Positions 19,456-30,184 of a stretch of 64,000 nucleotides of DNA are shown here, piece after piece. The DNA comes from Rhizobium sp. Leaf306. Lineage in GTDB: Bacteria; Pseudomonadota; Alphaproteobacteria; Rhizobiales; Rhizobiaceae. Every line of letters starts with the position of its first letter. Position 1 is the stretch's first letter. The stretch is taken from assembly GCF_001423425.1 (NCBI RefSeq), contig NZ_LMNX01000002.1, forward strand, positions 496,001 through 560,000, read 5' to 3'. Below the pieces are notes generated by a model, which ran no database searches, was not told the DNA's origin, and was given only the letters and a program-made list of their open reading frames with translations. Both the position numbers and the translations under genes were made by a program.

Positions 19456-21105
19456 TCAGTTCCTGTTGCGGATCTGCGTCAGCGTTTTGGCCGGCGTGAT
19501 CGCTTCCGGATCGAGCCTGATTTCGATGATGGCTGGCTTGCCGCTTGCGCGGGCCCGAAGGTAGGCGGGACCGAAATCCTCCGTCTTCTCGACCAGTTCG
19601 CCATGCCCGCCGAAGGCTTGCGCATAGGCGACGAAATCCGGATTGACGAGATCCGTCGCCGACACGCGGCCGGGATATTCCCGTTCCTGATGCATGCGGA
19701 TCGTGCCGTAGATGCCGTTGTTGACGAGGACGGTGATGATCGGCAATCCGTAGCGGACGGCGGTGATGAATTCCTGTCCATGCATCATGAAGCAGCCATC
19801 GCCGGCAAAGCAGACGACTTCGCGTTCCGGAAACAGCTGCTTTGCCGCGACCGCCGCCGGAAGGCCGTAGCCCATCGATCCTGATGTCGGTGCCGACTGC
19901 GTGTTGTATTTCCGGAACCGGTGGTACCGGTGCACCCAGGTGGCATAGTTGCCGGCGCCATTGGTGAAGATCGCGTCGGTCGGAACGTTTTCCTCGATCC
20001 AGGCCATGATCGGTCCCATTTGGACGTCGCCGGGGCCGCTTTTCGGGGGCGTCGACCACTTCAGATAGGAATCGTGCATCGACGATTTGCGCTCGGTCCA
20101 GAGTGGCAGCGCCGGCGGCTGCAGATCCTTGATGGCTGCGACGAATTCCGCCGGTGCCGCGCAGATCGCCAGATCCGGGCGGTACATCCGGCCAAGCTCT
20201 TCCGGATCCGGGTAGACATGGACCAAGGTCTGCTTGGGGTAGGGAATGTCGAGAAGAGTATAGGAGGAGGACGGCATTTCCGACATGCGGGCGCCGATGA
20301 GGATCAGGAGATCGCTGTCCTTTATTTCATGCGCAAGCGCCGGGTTGATGCCGATGCCGACATCGCCGGCATAGGATGGATGGAGGTGATCAAACAGCAT
20401 CTGGCGACGGAATGAGCAGCCGACCGGCAGCTTGAAGCGGCTGGCGAAATCCTGGAAATCCGAAACCGTTTTCTCGTCCCAGCGGGTGCCGCCGAGGATT
20501 ACCATCGGCCGCCTTGCATTGCGCAGCATCTCGTCGAAGGTCGCGATCTGGCTCTTGCCGGGATGGCTTTCGACCGGGGTATAGGGGCGGGGCTGAACCG
20601 CCTCGACCGCTTCCGTCAGCATATCCTCGGGCAGCGTCAGCACGACTGGGCCGGGGCGGCCGGAAGTGGCGACGGCAAAGGCGCGGGTGACGAATTCCGG
20701 AATACGGCGGGCATCGTCGATTTCGCCGACCCATTTGGCGAACTCGGTAAAGGCGCGGCGGTATTCGACTTCCTGAAACGCTTCGCGTTCCTTCATGTCG
20801 CGGCCGATCTGGCCGATGAACAGGATCATCGGGATCGAATCCTGTTTGGCGATGTGGAGACCGGCAGACGCGTTGGTGGCGCCGGGGCCACGGGTGACCA
20901 TGCAGATGCCGGGTTGGCCCGTCAGCCGCCCCCAGCTGTCCGCCATCATCGCCGCGCCGCCTTCCTGGCGGCAGACGAGAACCTCGATACCGCTTTCATA
21001 GAGCGCGTCGAGCACGGCAAGATAGCTCTCGCCCGGGACGCAGGACACTCTGCTCACCCCGTTTGCCTTCAGTGCCTCGACGATCAGTTCTCCACCCGTT
21101 TTCAT
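19456..21105 (-). CDS. ThDP-dependent enzyme, acetolactate synthase-like
   Basis: A 549-residue thiamine-diphosphate enzyme with the usual three domains: an N-terminal Pyr domain with the catalytic Glu (VLVCRQEGGAAMMAD, about residue 48), a central domain, and a C-terminal PP domain with the cofactor motif GDGCFMMHGQE...NNGIYG. It resembles acetolactate synthase, oxalyl-CoA decarboxylase and benzoylformate decarboxylase, and it is not the housekeeping IlvB as judged by context. Its start overlaps the stop of a CaiB/BaiF CoA-transferase by 4 bases. A CoA-transferase plus ThDP lyase/decarboxylase is the logic of oxalate degradation (Frc/Oxc), but identity with Oxc is not shown. Confidence 0.85.
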   Translation of the reverse strand: MKTGGELIVEALKANGVSRVSCVPGESYLAVLDALYESGIEVLVCRQEGGAAMMADSWGRLTGQPGICMVTRGPGATNASAGLHIAKQDSIPMILFIGQIGRDMKEREAFQEVEYRRAFTEFAKWVGEIDDARRIPEFVTRAFAVATSGRPGPVVLTLPEDMLTEAVEAVQPRPYTPVESHPGKSQIATFDEMLRNARRPMVILGGTRWDEKTVSDFQDFASRFKLPVGCSFRRQMLFDHLHPSYAGDVGIGINPALAHEIKDSDLLILIGARMSEMPSSSYTLLDIPYPKQTLVHVYPDPEELGRMYRPDLAICAAPAEFVAAIKDLQPPALPLWTERKSSMHDSYLKWSTPPKSGPGDVQMGPIMAWIEENVPTDAIFTNGAGNYATWVHRYHRFRKYNTQSAPTSGSMGYGLPAAVAAKQLFPEREVVCFAGDGCFMMHGQEFITAVRYGLPIITVLVNNGIYGTIRMHQEREYPGRVSATDLVNPDFVAYAQAFGGHGELVEKTEDFGPAYLRARASGKPAIIEIRLDPEAITPAKTLTQIRNRN

Positions 21106-22301
21106 CGATTGCGCTCCTTTTCGATCATGTTCAGTTCGGCAAGAATTTCGGCCGTATGCTCGCCCACGTTCGGGCTCGGGCGGTGATAGGCAAGAGGAGT
21201 CTCCGATAGCACGATCGGGCTGCGGACGCCGGGAATGACAGTGCCGTCGGCTGCCTCGAGATCGACCCGCAGACCGCGCGCCTTGACCTGGGGATCCTCG
21301 AACATTTCGCCGATCGAATTGATCGGTCCGACAGGCACGGCATTGTCGCCGCAGGCGGACAAGAGATCAGCCTTGGTCCACTTGATCGTCTCGGCGATCA
21401 GGAGACTGCGGACCTCGATCCGGTGCGCGACGCGCGCCTTGTTGGTGGAAAACCGCTCGTCATCCGCGACGTGCTCGATGCCGAGAATTCGGCAGAAACG
21501 GCGGAACTGTCCGTCATTTCCAACGGCGAGAATGATGTAGCCGTCCTGCACGTTGATCACCTCGTAAGGAGAGATGTTCGGATGGGCGTTTCCGAGGCGG
21601 ACCGGCGAGATGCCAGAAATCAGGTAGTTCATGTTCTGGTTGGCAAGGACCGCCGACATGACATCGAGCAGCGCCATATCGATATGCTGGCCTTCGCCTG
21701 TTTTCATGACGTGGATGAGCGCGCTCTGGATGGCGGTGACGGAATAGATGCCGGTGAAGATGTCGGCGATGGCGACGCCCGATTTCATCGGCTGGCCGTC
21801 CGGTTCGCCTGTGATCGACATGAAGCCGGACATGCCCTGGACGATATAGTCGTAGCCGGCAAGGGTCGCATAGGGCCCGTCCTGGCCGAAACCGGTAATC
21901 GAGCAATAGACCAGCTTCGGATTGATCGCCTTCAGGCTCTCGTAGTCGAGCCCGTATTTGTTAAGACCGCCGACCTTGAAGTTCTCGATCAGGACGTCCG
22001 ATTGCGCGGCGAGGCGGCGGACGATGTCCTGGCCTTCTTCCGTTTTCAGATCGACTGCGATCGATCGCTTTCCCCGGTTCGTCGAATGGTAATAGGCGGC
22101 CGAGAGATTTTCACCGTCGATGCTTTCGACGAAGGGAGGGCCCCAGGCGCGGGTATCATCGCCGCCATCAGGGTTTTCGACCTTGACCACATCGGCACCC
22201 ATATCGGCCAGCATCTGGCCGGCCCAGGGGCCTGCGAGCACGCGGGCCAGTTCGAGAACGCGAATGCCGGCAAGCGGCGGCTTTTTCTTGGGCTCATCCA
22301 T
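21102..22301 (-). CDS. CaiB/BaiF family (class III) CoA-transferase
   Basis: A 399-residue enzyme of the formyl-CoA:oxalate / carnitine CoA-transferase family. It has the early motif LAGIRVLELARVLAGPWAGQ, the phrase ADMGADVVKVENPDGGDDTR, the segment ENFKVGGLNKYGLDYE, and GVAIADIFTGIY, whose Asp is the expected nucleophile. It moves CoA between carboxylic acids. It starts 2 bases after the DMT transporter stop and overlaps the ThDP enzyme by 4 bases, so the three genes are one translational unit. The acid is unknown. Confidence 0.9.
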   Translation of the reverse strand: MDEPKKKPPLAGIRVLELARVLAGPWAGQMLADMGADVVKVENPDGGDDTRAWGPPFVESIDGENLSAAYYHSTNRGKRSIAVDLKTEEGQDIVRRLAAQSDVLIENFKVGGLNKYGLDYESLKAINPKLVYCSITGFGQDGPYATLAGYDYIVQGMSGFMSITGEPDGQPMKSGVAIADIFTGIYSVTAIQSALIHVMKTGEGQHIDMALLDVMSAVLANQNMNYLISGISPVRLGNAHPNISPYEVINVQDGYIILAVGNDGQFRRFCRILGIEHVADDERFSTNKARVAHRIEVRSLLIAETIKWTKADLLSACGDNAVPVGPINSIGEMFEDPQVKARGLRVDLEAADGTVIPGVRSPIVLSETPLAYHRPSPNVGEHTAEILAELNMIEKERNR

Positions 22302-22303
22302 GA

Positions 22304-23269
22304 TCAGGGGCTTACCACTGTGTTTTCGCTGTTGGTGACGGGCTTAAGCGAGGCGGCGCGGCGTTCGCGCCAGATGATGTAGAGGCCTGACCCGATGATG
22401 ATGGAGATGCCGAGCCATTTGACCGGATCCGGGAAATCACCGAACACCAGCCAGCCCAACAAAGTCGCCGAGACGATCTCGAAATACTGCAGCGGCGCAA
22501 TGACGGAGGCGGGCGCGGCGCGATAGGCATAGACGGCAAGCAGGCCGGAGAGGGCAGCGACCGTGCCGACGCCGACCATCCATGTGGTCGTCGTCAAATC
22601 GGGGATCGACGGGGCCATGAATTCGATGCCGCTGACATGACCGATCAGGAGGAGGGCACCTGATATCGGAATTCCCCAGAGCGACATCTGAAACTGCATC
22701 GACCATGGGTTTTCGCGATGGGCGAGCGCCCGCGTCATCAGGGCGAAGACGGCGACGCCGAAAGCTGTGACCACGGGCAATACCGCGATATAGCCAATTT
22801 CCTGGAAGCTCGGGCGGATGACGATCATCGCGCCCAGGAAGCCGACGCCGCAAGCCGTGTAGCGCCGCCAGCCGATGATTTCCTTGAGGAAGATCGACGA
22901 CATGACGGTGAGGATAATCGGCTCGACGAAGAAGATCGCGACGGCATCGGCAACTTCCATGACGGCGAGCGTTGCGACGAAGCAGATCATCGAGAGCGTG
23001 ATCACGGCCGCGCGGATGGCGTGATAGAAACTGAGCTCCCAGGAGAAATTGCGCCATGACCCGGTCCACAGCACGATCGGCAGCATGCAAAGGCCCTGGA
23101 CGATGAAGCGCACCATCGTGATGAGCGTCGGGGAGGCGTTGGCAGTTGCAAGCTTGGAAAACACGTCGATCAGCGGCGTGATCAGCATGGCAAGCAGCAT
23201 CAGGCCCATGCCGGCGGAAATGCCGGACGCTTGCAGAGCAGGTCTCGTATGCGCATGCGGTGACGTCAT
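22304..23269 (-). CDS. EamA/DMT-family transporter
   Basis: A 321-residue inner-membrane protein with about ten hydrophobic segments in two EamA repeats (roughly residues 20-150 and 165-300), typical of drug/metabolite exporters. The second repeat ends with SATLLGWLVFGDFPDPVKWLG. It is the first gene of the operon with the CoA-transferase and the ThDP enzyme, so it may move a substrate or product of that pathway. This is inferred from position only. Confidence 0.88.
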   Translation of the reverse strand: MTSPHAHTRPALQASGISAGMGLMLLAMLITPLIDVFSKLATANASPTLITMVRFIVQGLCMLPIVLWTGSWRNFSWELSFYHAIRAAVITLSMICFVATLAVMEVADAVAIFFVEPIILTVMSSIFLKEIIGWRRYTACGVGFLGAMIVIRPSFQEIGYIAVLPVVTAFGVAVFALMTRALAHRENPWSMQFQMSLWGIPISGALLLIGHVSGIEFMAPSIPDLTTTTWMVGVGTVAALSGLLAVYAYRAAPASVIAPLQYFEIVSATLLGWLVFGDFPDPVKWLGISIIIGSGLYIIWRERRAASLKPVTNSENTVVSP

Positions 23270-23323
23270 GGCAAAGCTATACCTTCGGCATTCTCCGAGC
23301 GCACTTGAGGAAATGTCATGAAC

Positions 23324-24286
23324 TCATTCCGTTTGCGTGCGGGTATCGCGCGACGGATCTGAGCGACGCGAGGTGAGCGTTTTCGCCCATTCGGCGAAGG
23401 CGTTGGTCGCGCGGTCCCGGACGCGATCGTTCAGGGTCTCGTGGCGGGTTTGTGGGTAGATGATCGTTTCGACATTGCGCATGCCGCGCTTCTGGAACCT
23501 GTCCGCAAGCCAGCGGATGGCGCGTCCGCCGTCGGTCGCCGGATCGTCCGTGCCACCGACCAGATTGACCGGCAGGTCGGCGGGCAGACGTTCCAGCAGC
23601 GCGGGTCCCCGGTAGGACATCTCGAAGATATCGAGCCAGAGCGAGACGCTGGCATCGAAACCGCAGAGCGGGTCGGCAACATAGGCATCGACTTCGGTTT
23701 GGTCGTGGCTCAGCCAGTCGAAATCCGTGCGATGGCCGGGGATCGATTTTCCCCATGCGCCGAAAGTGAGTTTCGGCAGATGCGTGCTTGGAACATCAGA
23801 CCCTTTTAGCGCGCGCTCGACAAGCAGAATTGCTTGGGCACCGCGCCCGGCGAGGCCTGGATCGAAGTTGGAGTTCCAGACGGCAATCCCGTCGAAGGCC
23901 TGCGGATAATCGATCGCGGCATTGAGGGCGATGAGGCCGCCCATCGAATGCCCGACGAGAATGATCGGCAGGTCCGGATGGGCATCAGCCGCGAGATCGC
24001 GAACCGCTTTCACATCCGCAGTTACATGCCTTGCACCGTCGCGCACAGCAAAGCGGCCGAGCGGTATGCCGGGTGCCGTGGTCTCGCCATGGCCGCGGTG
24101 GTCGGGCGCATAGACATGAAAACCGTGCGTCGCCATCGCTTCGGCAAACCGCCGGTAACGGCGGGAATGGTCGGCGAGACCGTGCAAGACGAGGATGACG
24201 CCACGGCCGTCCGATGTCGCGGGTTGATGATGAAATGCTATGCGCGCGCCCGTCGAACTATCGAGCCAGTTGGTTGTGTCAAACAT
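23324..24286 (-). CDS. Alpha/beta hydrolase, monoacylglycerol lipase-like
   Basis: A 320-residue serine hydrolase of the Hydrolase_4 (serine aminopeptidase S33 / monoglyceride lipase) group. It has the oxyanion segment VLHGLADHSRRY, the nucleophile elbow VGHSMGG, a likely acid in GGTDDPATD and a late histidine in TRHETLND. No signal peptide is visible, so it acts in the cytoplasm. It lies 54 bases upstream of the DMT gene on the same strand and may be the first gene of that transcript. Confidence 0.87.
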   Translation of the reverse strand: MFDTTNWLDSSTGARIAFHHQPATSDGRGVILVLHGLADHSRRYRRFAEAMATHGFHVYAPDHRGHGETTAPGIPLGRFAVRDGARHVTADVKAVRDLAADAHPDLPIILVGHSMGGLIALNAAIDYPQAFDGIAVWNSNFDPGLAGRGAQAILLVERALKGSDVPSTHLPKLTFGAWGKSIPGHRTDFDWLSHDQTEVDAYVADPLCGFDASVSLWLDIFEMSYRGPALLERLPADLPVNLVGGTDDPATDGGRAIRWLADRFQKRGMRNVETIIYPQTRHETLNDRVRDRATNAFAEWAKTLTSRRSDPSRDTRTQTE

Positions 24287-24402
24287 CGCTATTCCTGCGG
24301 CACCGACGCTGTCAGTCGCTTGTCCTGCCCGGCCGCTTCTCCCGTTCGATCTTTCGCAGAGGCAATCCGGTAGCGCAATGTTAATTCAAGCTAGGTAAGC
24401 CG

Positions 24403-26238
24403 GTGCTGAAGGGCAAAACGCAGGTGGCTTCGAGGATGGCTGGCGCGAGGAGAGGCGAGGCAGGCGCGTCATCGACGCGGCAGGAAGGATCGCTTCTGCG
24501 GATCTTTTTCGTTGTCTATCTGACGGCAATCCTTTTGCTGCTACTCGACCTTTCGGATGGACGGCTGTTCTTCGCGGATGTGGATGATGTTCTCCGGGGC
24601 GTTCAGATTCGCCATCTGTTATCCGCATCCGGGTCCTTCTGGCACCTGACGCTGCCGATGATCGACAGCCCAGGGATCTACGTCTCGCCCTGGTCTCGTC
24701 TCGTCGATCTTCCCTATGCCGGCCTTTCGCTTCTGCTGACGCCGTTGCTTGGCCGCGACGAAGCCATCTCCGCATCCCTGTTGATCTGGCCTCCGATGCT
24801 GCTTTCGGTCTATGGGCTGTTTGTTGCCATGATCTGGAAACGCATTGCTCCGATCACTGAGGGGATTCACTATCTCCGGCTGGCGGCTGGGACGTTCGCG
24901 ATGCTGTATGCGGTCTTCGAATTTTCGCCCGGTCGGATCGACCATCACAATTTTCAGATCGTTGCACTGATGGCTGTCGCTTACGGTCTTGTCCGCTTCG
25001 ATCGTATCGGCGGTATCGTTGTCGGGGTAGGCACCGTCATGTCGGTCGCCATCGCACTCGAAGGTCTGCCGTTCCTGGTCATCATGTTCGGCGGACTTGT
25101 TGTGGCATTCGTCGCAGGGGCGACCAGGGCGGCCGAAACGCTCTCGGCGGCGTCGGCCACAATATGTATCGCCACTGTTCCAACAGCTTTGGCACTGCTT
25201 GGTGCCTCAGGTACGATGTCGACGCCGTGCGATGCGTTTTCTGCACCCTATATCGGTCTTCTTGTCGGTCTGTCCGGCACATCCTGGATTGCCTGCAGAT
25301 GTTTCGCGGATGCATCCGGCTGGGTAAAACTGCCCGTTCTTGCCGCTGCCTCGATCGGCGTCATCGTTACAACCGGAATCTCTTTTACTGAATGCCTTGC
25401 GGGCCCCTATGCCGGGATGGATCCGCTCGCCAAGCAGCTATGGTTCGACCGGGTGCCGCAGGAGCAGGGACTGCTCCATTATGCAGGCGGCTCGCCCTTG
25501 CCGGGCATCTTGTTGATCGGTATTTTCCTCACCATACTGGCTATTGCGGCGCCACGGGTCTTGAGTGAGGTTCGCGCCGGTAATCCTGCCCTTGCGATCC
25601 TGTTCGTCACCGCACTCGTCAGTGTGCTTCTGGCAACCGGTCTGCTTCGCTATATCCGCTTTCCATTCGTCTTCGCCGCACTTTTCGTGCCGCTGGCGCT
25701 CCGCCATATCGATCAGACATCAAGGCAGTCCGGCCGAGTATCAAGGACCTTGTTCAGCGTCGGGACCGGCGTCTTTCTGCTCATGGTCGGTCTCTGGAGC
25801 CTTTCGCGGCCACAAACGATACACGGCGATGCCGTCCAGGCGATGACCATCGACGACTGCAAGGCCGGCGACATGTCCGCTCTCACAAATCTCGGCCAAT
25901 GGCATCTTCTAGCCCCCCCGACACTTGCCATGTCGGTGCTGAGGAACCCGATGCCATCAGGGCTGACGGTCGGGCCGATCCCGTTTCACCGGGCCTCACG
26001 CGGGATGGCGAACGCCTATACAGCCTTTATCACAACCGACCCAGAGACGCGTCGCGAAGCGCTTGCACCGTTCGATTATGTGGCGGTCTGCCGTTTCCCT
26101 GCGCAGGCTGAGCCTGGATCGGCGCCGCTCTACGATGCATTGTCCGCGGGCAAGGACTGGCCCGGTCTCGCACGGCTTGATACCGGTCCCGCAAATCCGT
26201 TTCAGCTTTTCCGGATCGACCACGCAAACCTGCGCTAG
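24403..26238 (+). CDS. Large multi-pass membrane protein of unknown function
   Basis: A 611-residue protein with about 11 to 12 hydrophobic segments from residue 33 to about 465, followed by a soluble C-terminal part of about 140 residues. Between the first helices is a loop with acidic pairs (FFADVDDVLRG) and a later loop reads SPGRIDHHNFQ. Asp/His-rich periplasmic loops after the first helix are typical of GT-C membrane glycosyltransferases such as ArnT and STT3, so a lipid-linked sugar transferase is possible. I do not recognise a named family. The GTG at 24403 has AGGTAAG upstream; an ATG at 24436 is an alternative. Confidence 0.7.
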   Translation: MLKGKTQVASRMAGARRGEAGASSTRQEGSLLRIFFVVYLTAILLLLLDLSDGRLFFADVDDVLRGVQIRHLLSASGSFWHLTLPMIDSPGIYVSPWSRLVDLPYAGLSLLLTPLLGRDEAISASLLIWPPMLLSVYGLFVAMIWKRIAPITEGIHYLRLAAGTFAMLYAVFEFSPGRIDHHNFQIVALMAVAYGLVRFDRIGGIVVGVGTVMSVAIALEGLPFLVIMFGGLVVAFVAGATRAAETLSAASATICIATVPTALALLGASGTMSTPCDAFSAPYIGLLVGLSGTSWIACRCFADASGWVKLPVLAAASIGVIVTTGISFTECLAGPYAGMDPLAKQLWFDRVPQEQGLLHYAGGSPLPGILLIGIFLTILAIAAPRVLSEVRAGNPALAILFVTALVSVLLATGLLRYIRFPFVFAALFVPLALRHIDQTSRQSGRVSRTLFSVGTGVFLLMVGLWSLSRPQTIHGDAVQAMTIDDCKAGDMSALTNLGQWHLLAPPTLAMSVLRNPMPSGLTVGPIPFHRASRGMANAYTAFITTDPETRREALAPFDYVAVCRFPAQAEPGSAPLYDALSAGKDWPGLARLDTGPANPFQLFRIDHANLR

Positions 26239-26358
26239 AAAGCCTCCGGTGCCACGATTCCGTTCGGAAAGCGCATGGTTTGCGCCTCGTATGCGTTGCT
26301 CCCAAGCCCGTCTTCGCCTACATAGCGGGCAAACAAATTCCCCGGAGCACATTTATCC

Positions 26359-28008
<1,650 letters not shown>

Positions 28009-28032
28009 CTGCAGACGCAGTTTGAAGCTTAC

Positions 28033-28060
28033 AAAAACCCGGGGTCGTCCCCGGGTTTTT
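28033..28060 (+). terminator. Rho-independent terminator of ettA
   Basis: A 12-base-pair stem (28033-28044 with 28049-28060) with a TCGT loop and a T7 run, 24 bases after the ettA stop. Confidence 0.93.
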
Positions 28061-28111
28061 TTGTAGGAATGCCTGCTCAGCTCCCGTTGCGTCTTGCGTG
28101 GCAATTTGAAA

Positions 28112-28135
28112 TCACATAAACATATCTTTATATGT
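28112..28135. promoter_or_regulatory. Palindromic operator upstream of sahR-metF
   Basis: Arms TCACATAAA / TTTATATGT around spacer CATATC, nearly the same as the perfect palindrome in front of metH (20 of 24 positions identical). It ends 20 bases before the regulator's start, so binding would block its own promoter or early transcription. This is the expected position for an autoregulated repressor. Confidence 0.7.
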
Positions 28136-28155
28136 TGATTGTGAAGGCGTGTTGT

Positions 28156-29154
28156 ATGGGGTTGGTCCTCGATGAACTGGTAGATGTGCTGAAGACAGCA
28201 GGGGAGCCCACACGGTTTCGTTTGCTGGTGCTTTTGGCCGCAGGCGATCTGACCGTCACGGATCTGACCGAAATTCTAGGTCAGTCCCAGCCGCGGATCT
28301 CGCGTCATCTCAAGCTGTTGACCGAAGAAGCGCTGATCGAGCGATACCAGGAAGGCGCCTGGGCTTACTTTCGGCTGCGCCAGGAAGGGAACGGCGCCGC
28401 ACTGGTCCAGACTTTGCTCGCCTCCGCTTCGCAGGATGATCCGGTGCTTGTGCGTGACCGCGAGCGTCTGACAACTGTGAAAAACCAGCGCTCGGCGAAG
28501 GCCCAGGAATATTTCAGCCGCAACGCTTCGCAGTGGGACGAACTCCGTCGTCTGCATGCCAGCGACGAGACGGTCGAAGAGGCGCTGCTGCGGCTGATCG
28601 GCCCATCGCCAGTTGATTCGCTGCTCGATCTCGGCACGGGAACGGGCTGGATCCTGCGTTTGCTGGCAAGCCGCTATCGCCGCGCGATCGGTGTCGACGC
28701 CAGCCGCGACATGCTGTCTGTCGCCCGGTCCAATCTCGACGATGCAGGCATCGTCAAGGCATCGGTCCGGCACGGCGACATTCTCAATCCGCCTGTCGAA
28801 GGCCAGGATTTCGATCTCATCACCATTCACCAGGTGCTGCATTTCCTCGACCGGCCGGATCTTGCGATCGCCGAAGCCGCCCGCATGCTGCGGCCCGGCG
28901 GGCGATTGCTGATCGTCGATTTTGCGCCGCATGCGCTGGAGCATCTGCGTGACGAGCACGCGCATCTGCGCCTCGGTTTCTCCCATCAGGCGATGAACGA
29001 GTGGCTGAACAGAGTGGGCTTGGACGTCCAGAAGGTGATCGACCTCAGCCCGGGCCGCGAAGGCGCCCTCACAGTGACAGTGTGGCTTGCCGGCGACCGT
29101 CGCCTGCTGATGGCGAAAGCCGACACACCCGCTCTCGCCGAAACCGTTATCTAG
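28156..29154 (+). CDS. sahR: ArsR-family regulator fused to a SAM-methyltransferase domain, SahR-type
   Basis: A 332-residue two-domain protein. Residues 1-90 are an ArsR-type winged helix (recognition helix near SQPRISRHLKLL). Residues about 110-310 form a class I methyltransferase fold with the SAM-binding motif DLGTGTGW (158-165), an acidic GVDASRDML segment and FDLITIHQVLHFL. SahR regulators of the methionine cycle sense S-adenosylhomocysteine, and a methyltransferase-like domain is a natural place for that ligand to bind. The ATG at 28156 has GAAGG 8 bases upstream; the in-frame ATG at 28132 lies inside the operator and is rejected. metF follows after 10 bases. Confidence 0.82.
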   Translation: MGLVLDELVDVLKTAGEPTRFRLLVLLAAGDLTVTDLTEILGQSQPRISRHLKLLTEEALIERYQEGAWAYFRLRQEGNGAALVQTLLASASQDDPVLVRDRERLTTVKNQRSAKAQEYFSRNASQWDELRRLHASDETVEEALLRLIGPSPVDSLLDLGTGTGWILRLLASRYRRAIGVDASRDMLSVARSNLDDAGIVKASVRHGDILNPPVEGQDFDLITIHQVLHFLDRPDLAIAEAARMLRPGGRLLIVDFAPHALEHLRDEHAHLRLGFSHQAMNEWLNRVGLDVQKVIDLSPGREGALTVTVWLAGDRRLLMAKADTPALAETVI

Positions 29155-29164
29155 GAGCCTGATC

Positions 29165-30061
29165 ATGGATACACCCGCAGCCAAGGCCCCGTTCAAGCTC
29201 TCCTACGAGTTCTTTCCGCCGAAGTCCGATGAGATGCAGACGCAGCTCTGGGAAACGGTCGATGCGCTTGCAGCCTTCAAGCCGGAATTCGTCACGATGA
29301 CCTATGGCGCCGGAGGCTCCACGCGCGAGCCGACGCTCGCAGCGGTTCAGCGTATGATCAACGATGCCAAACTCCAGACCGCTGCGCATCTGACCTGCGT
29401 CGATGCCGCGCGCGAGGAGGTCAAGTCTGTTGTCGAGGAGTACCGGGCAGCGGGCGTTCGTCGCATCGTTGCGCTGCGTGGGGATTCGAGCGCAGGCGTC
29501 GGCGCGGCCTATACGCCGCATCCCGATGGTTTCTCGGACACGGCCGATCTGGTGCGCATGCTGGTGGAATATGGCGACATGGATATTTCCGTCTCCGCCT
29601 ATCCGGAAATGCATCCGGAAAGCCCGAGCATGGCTGCCGATATCGATACGCTCAAGCGCAAGGCAGATGCAGGTGCCAACCGCGCCCTGACGCAGTTCTT
29701 CTTCGACAACGAGGTGTTCGAGCGCTATCTCGAGGCCGTTCATGCGGCGGGCATCACCATCCCGATCGTGCCGGGTATCATGCCGATCCAGAACCTGACT
29801 CAGCTGAAGCGTTTTGCGGGCCGCTGCGGCGCCACCGTTCCGGCGTTTCTCGATGCCCGCTTCGAAGGTCTGGACGACAAGCCTGATGATCGTGCCAAGG
29901 TGGCGGCCGATGTCGCGGCCGAGCAGATCGCAGACCTGATGCGCCGCGGTCACGATCACTTCCATCTCTACACGATGAACCGCGTCCCGCTGGTCTCAGG
30001 TGTGCTGGAACGGCTTGGCCGGCACCCTGACAAGGATGCAAACGTCGGTAACGCTGCGTAG
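29165..30061 (+). CDS. metF: 5,10-Methylenetetrahydrofolate reductase MetF
   Basis: A 298-residue FAD enzyme that reduces methylene-tetrahydrofolate to the methyl form used by MetH. It has the start motif SYEFFPPK with the conserved Glu15, then TMTYGAGGSTRE, THLTCVDA-type segment AHLTCVDAAREEV, ALRGDSSAG and the folate-site segment QFFFDNEVFERY. AGGAG lies 7 bases before the ATG. It is co-transcribed with sahR, and a strong hairpin follows. Confidence 0.96.
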   Translation: MDTPAAKAPFKLSYEFFPPKSDEMQTQLWETVDALAAFKPEFVTMTYGAGGSTREPTLAAVQRMINDAKLQTAAHLTCVDAAREEVKSVVEEYRAAGVRRIVALRGDSSAGVGAAYTPHPDGFSDTADLVRMLVEYGDMDISVSAYPEMHPESPSMAADIDTLKRKADAGANRALTQFFFDNEVFERYLEAVHAAGITIPIVPGIMPIQNLTQLKRFAGRCGATVPAFLDARFEGLDDKPDDRAKVAADVAAEQIADLMRRGHDHFHLYTMNRVPLVSGVLERLGRHPDKDANVGNAA

Positions 30062-30073
30062 CGCCGACAATGA

Positions 30074-30108
30074 AAAAGCGCATGTTCCATGCGGGAACAT
30101 GCGCTTTT
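30074..30108 (+). terminator. Rho-independent terminator of sahR-metF
   Basis: A perfect 15-base-pair stem (30074-30088 with 30094-30108) with a 5-base loop and a T4 end, 12 bases after the metF stop. Confidence 0.9.
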
Positions 30109-30184
30109 GTAATGCTGCCGATTATCAAACGGTCAGTCCGAGGTATCACCGGTCACCGGTTGCATGCGTTGTTTTGGAATGCGT

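Noticed and set aside
28132..28155. Upstream ATG for the ArsR-methyltransferase gene
   Set aside because: The codon lies inside the palindromic operator and has no ribosome-binding site; ATG 28156 has GAAGG 8 bases upstream.
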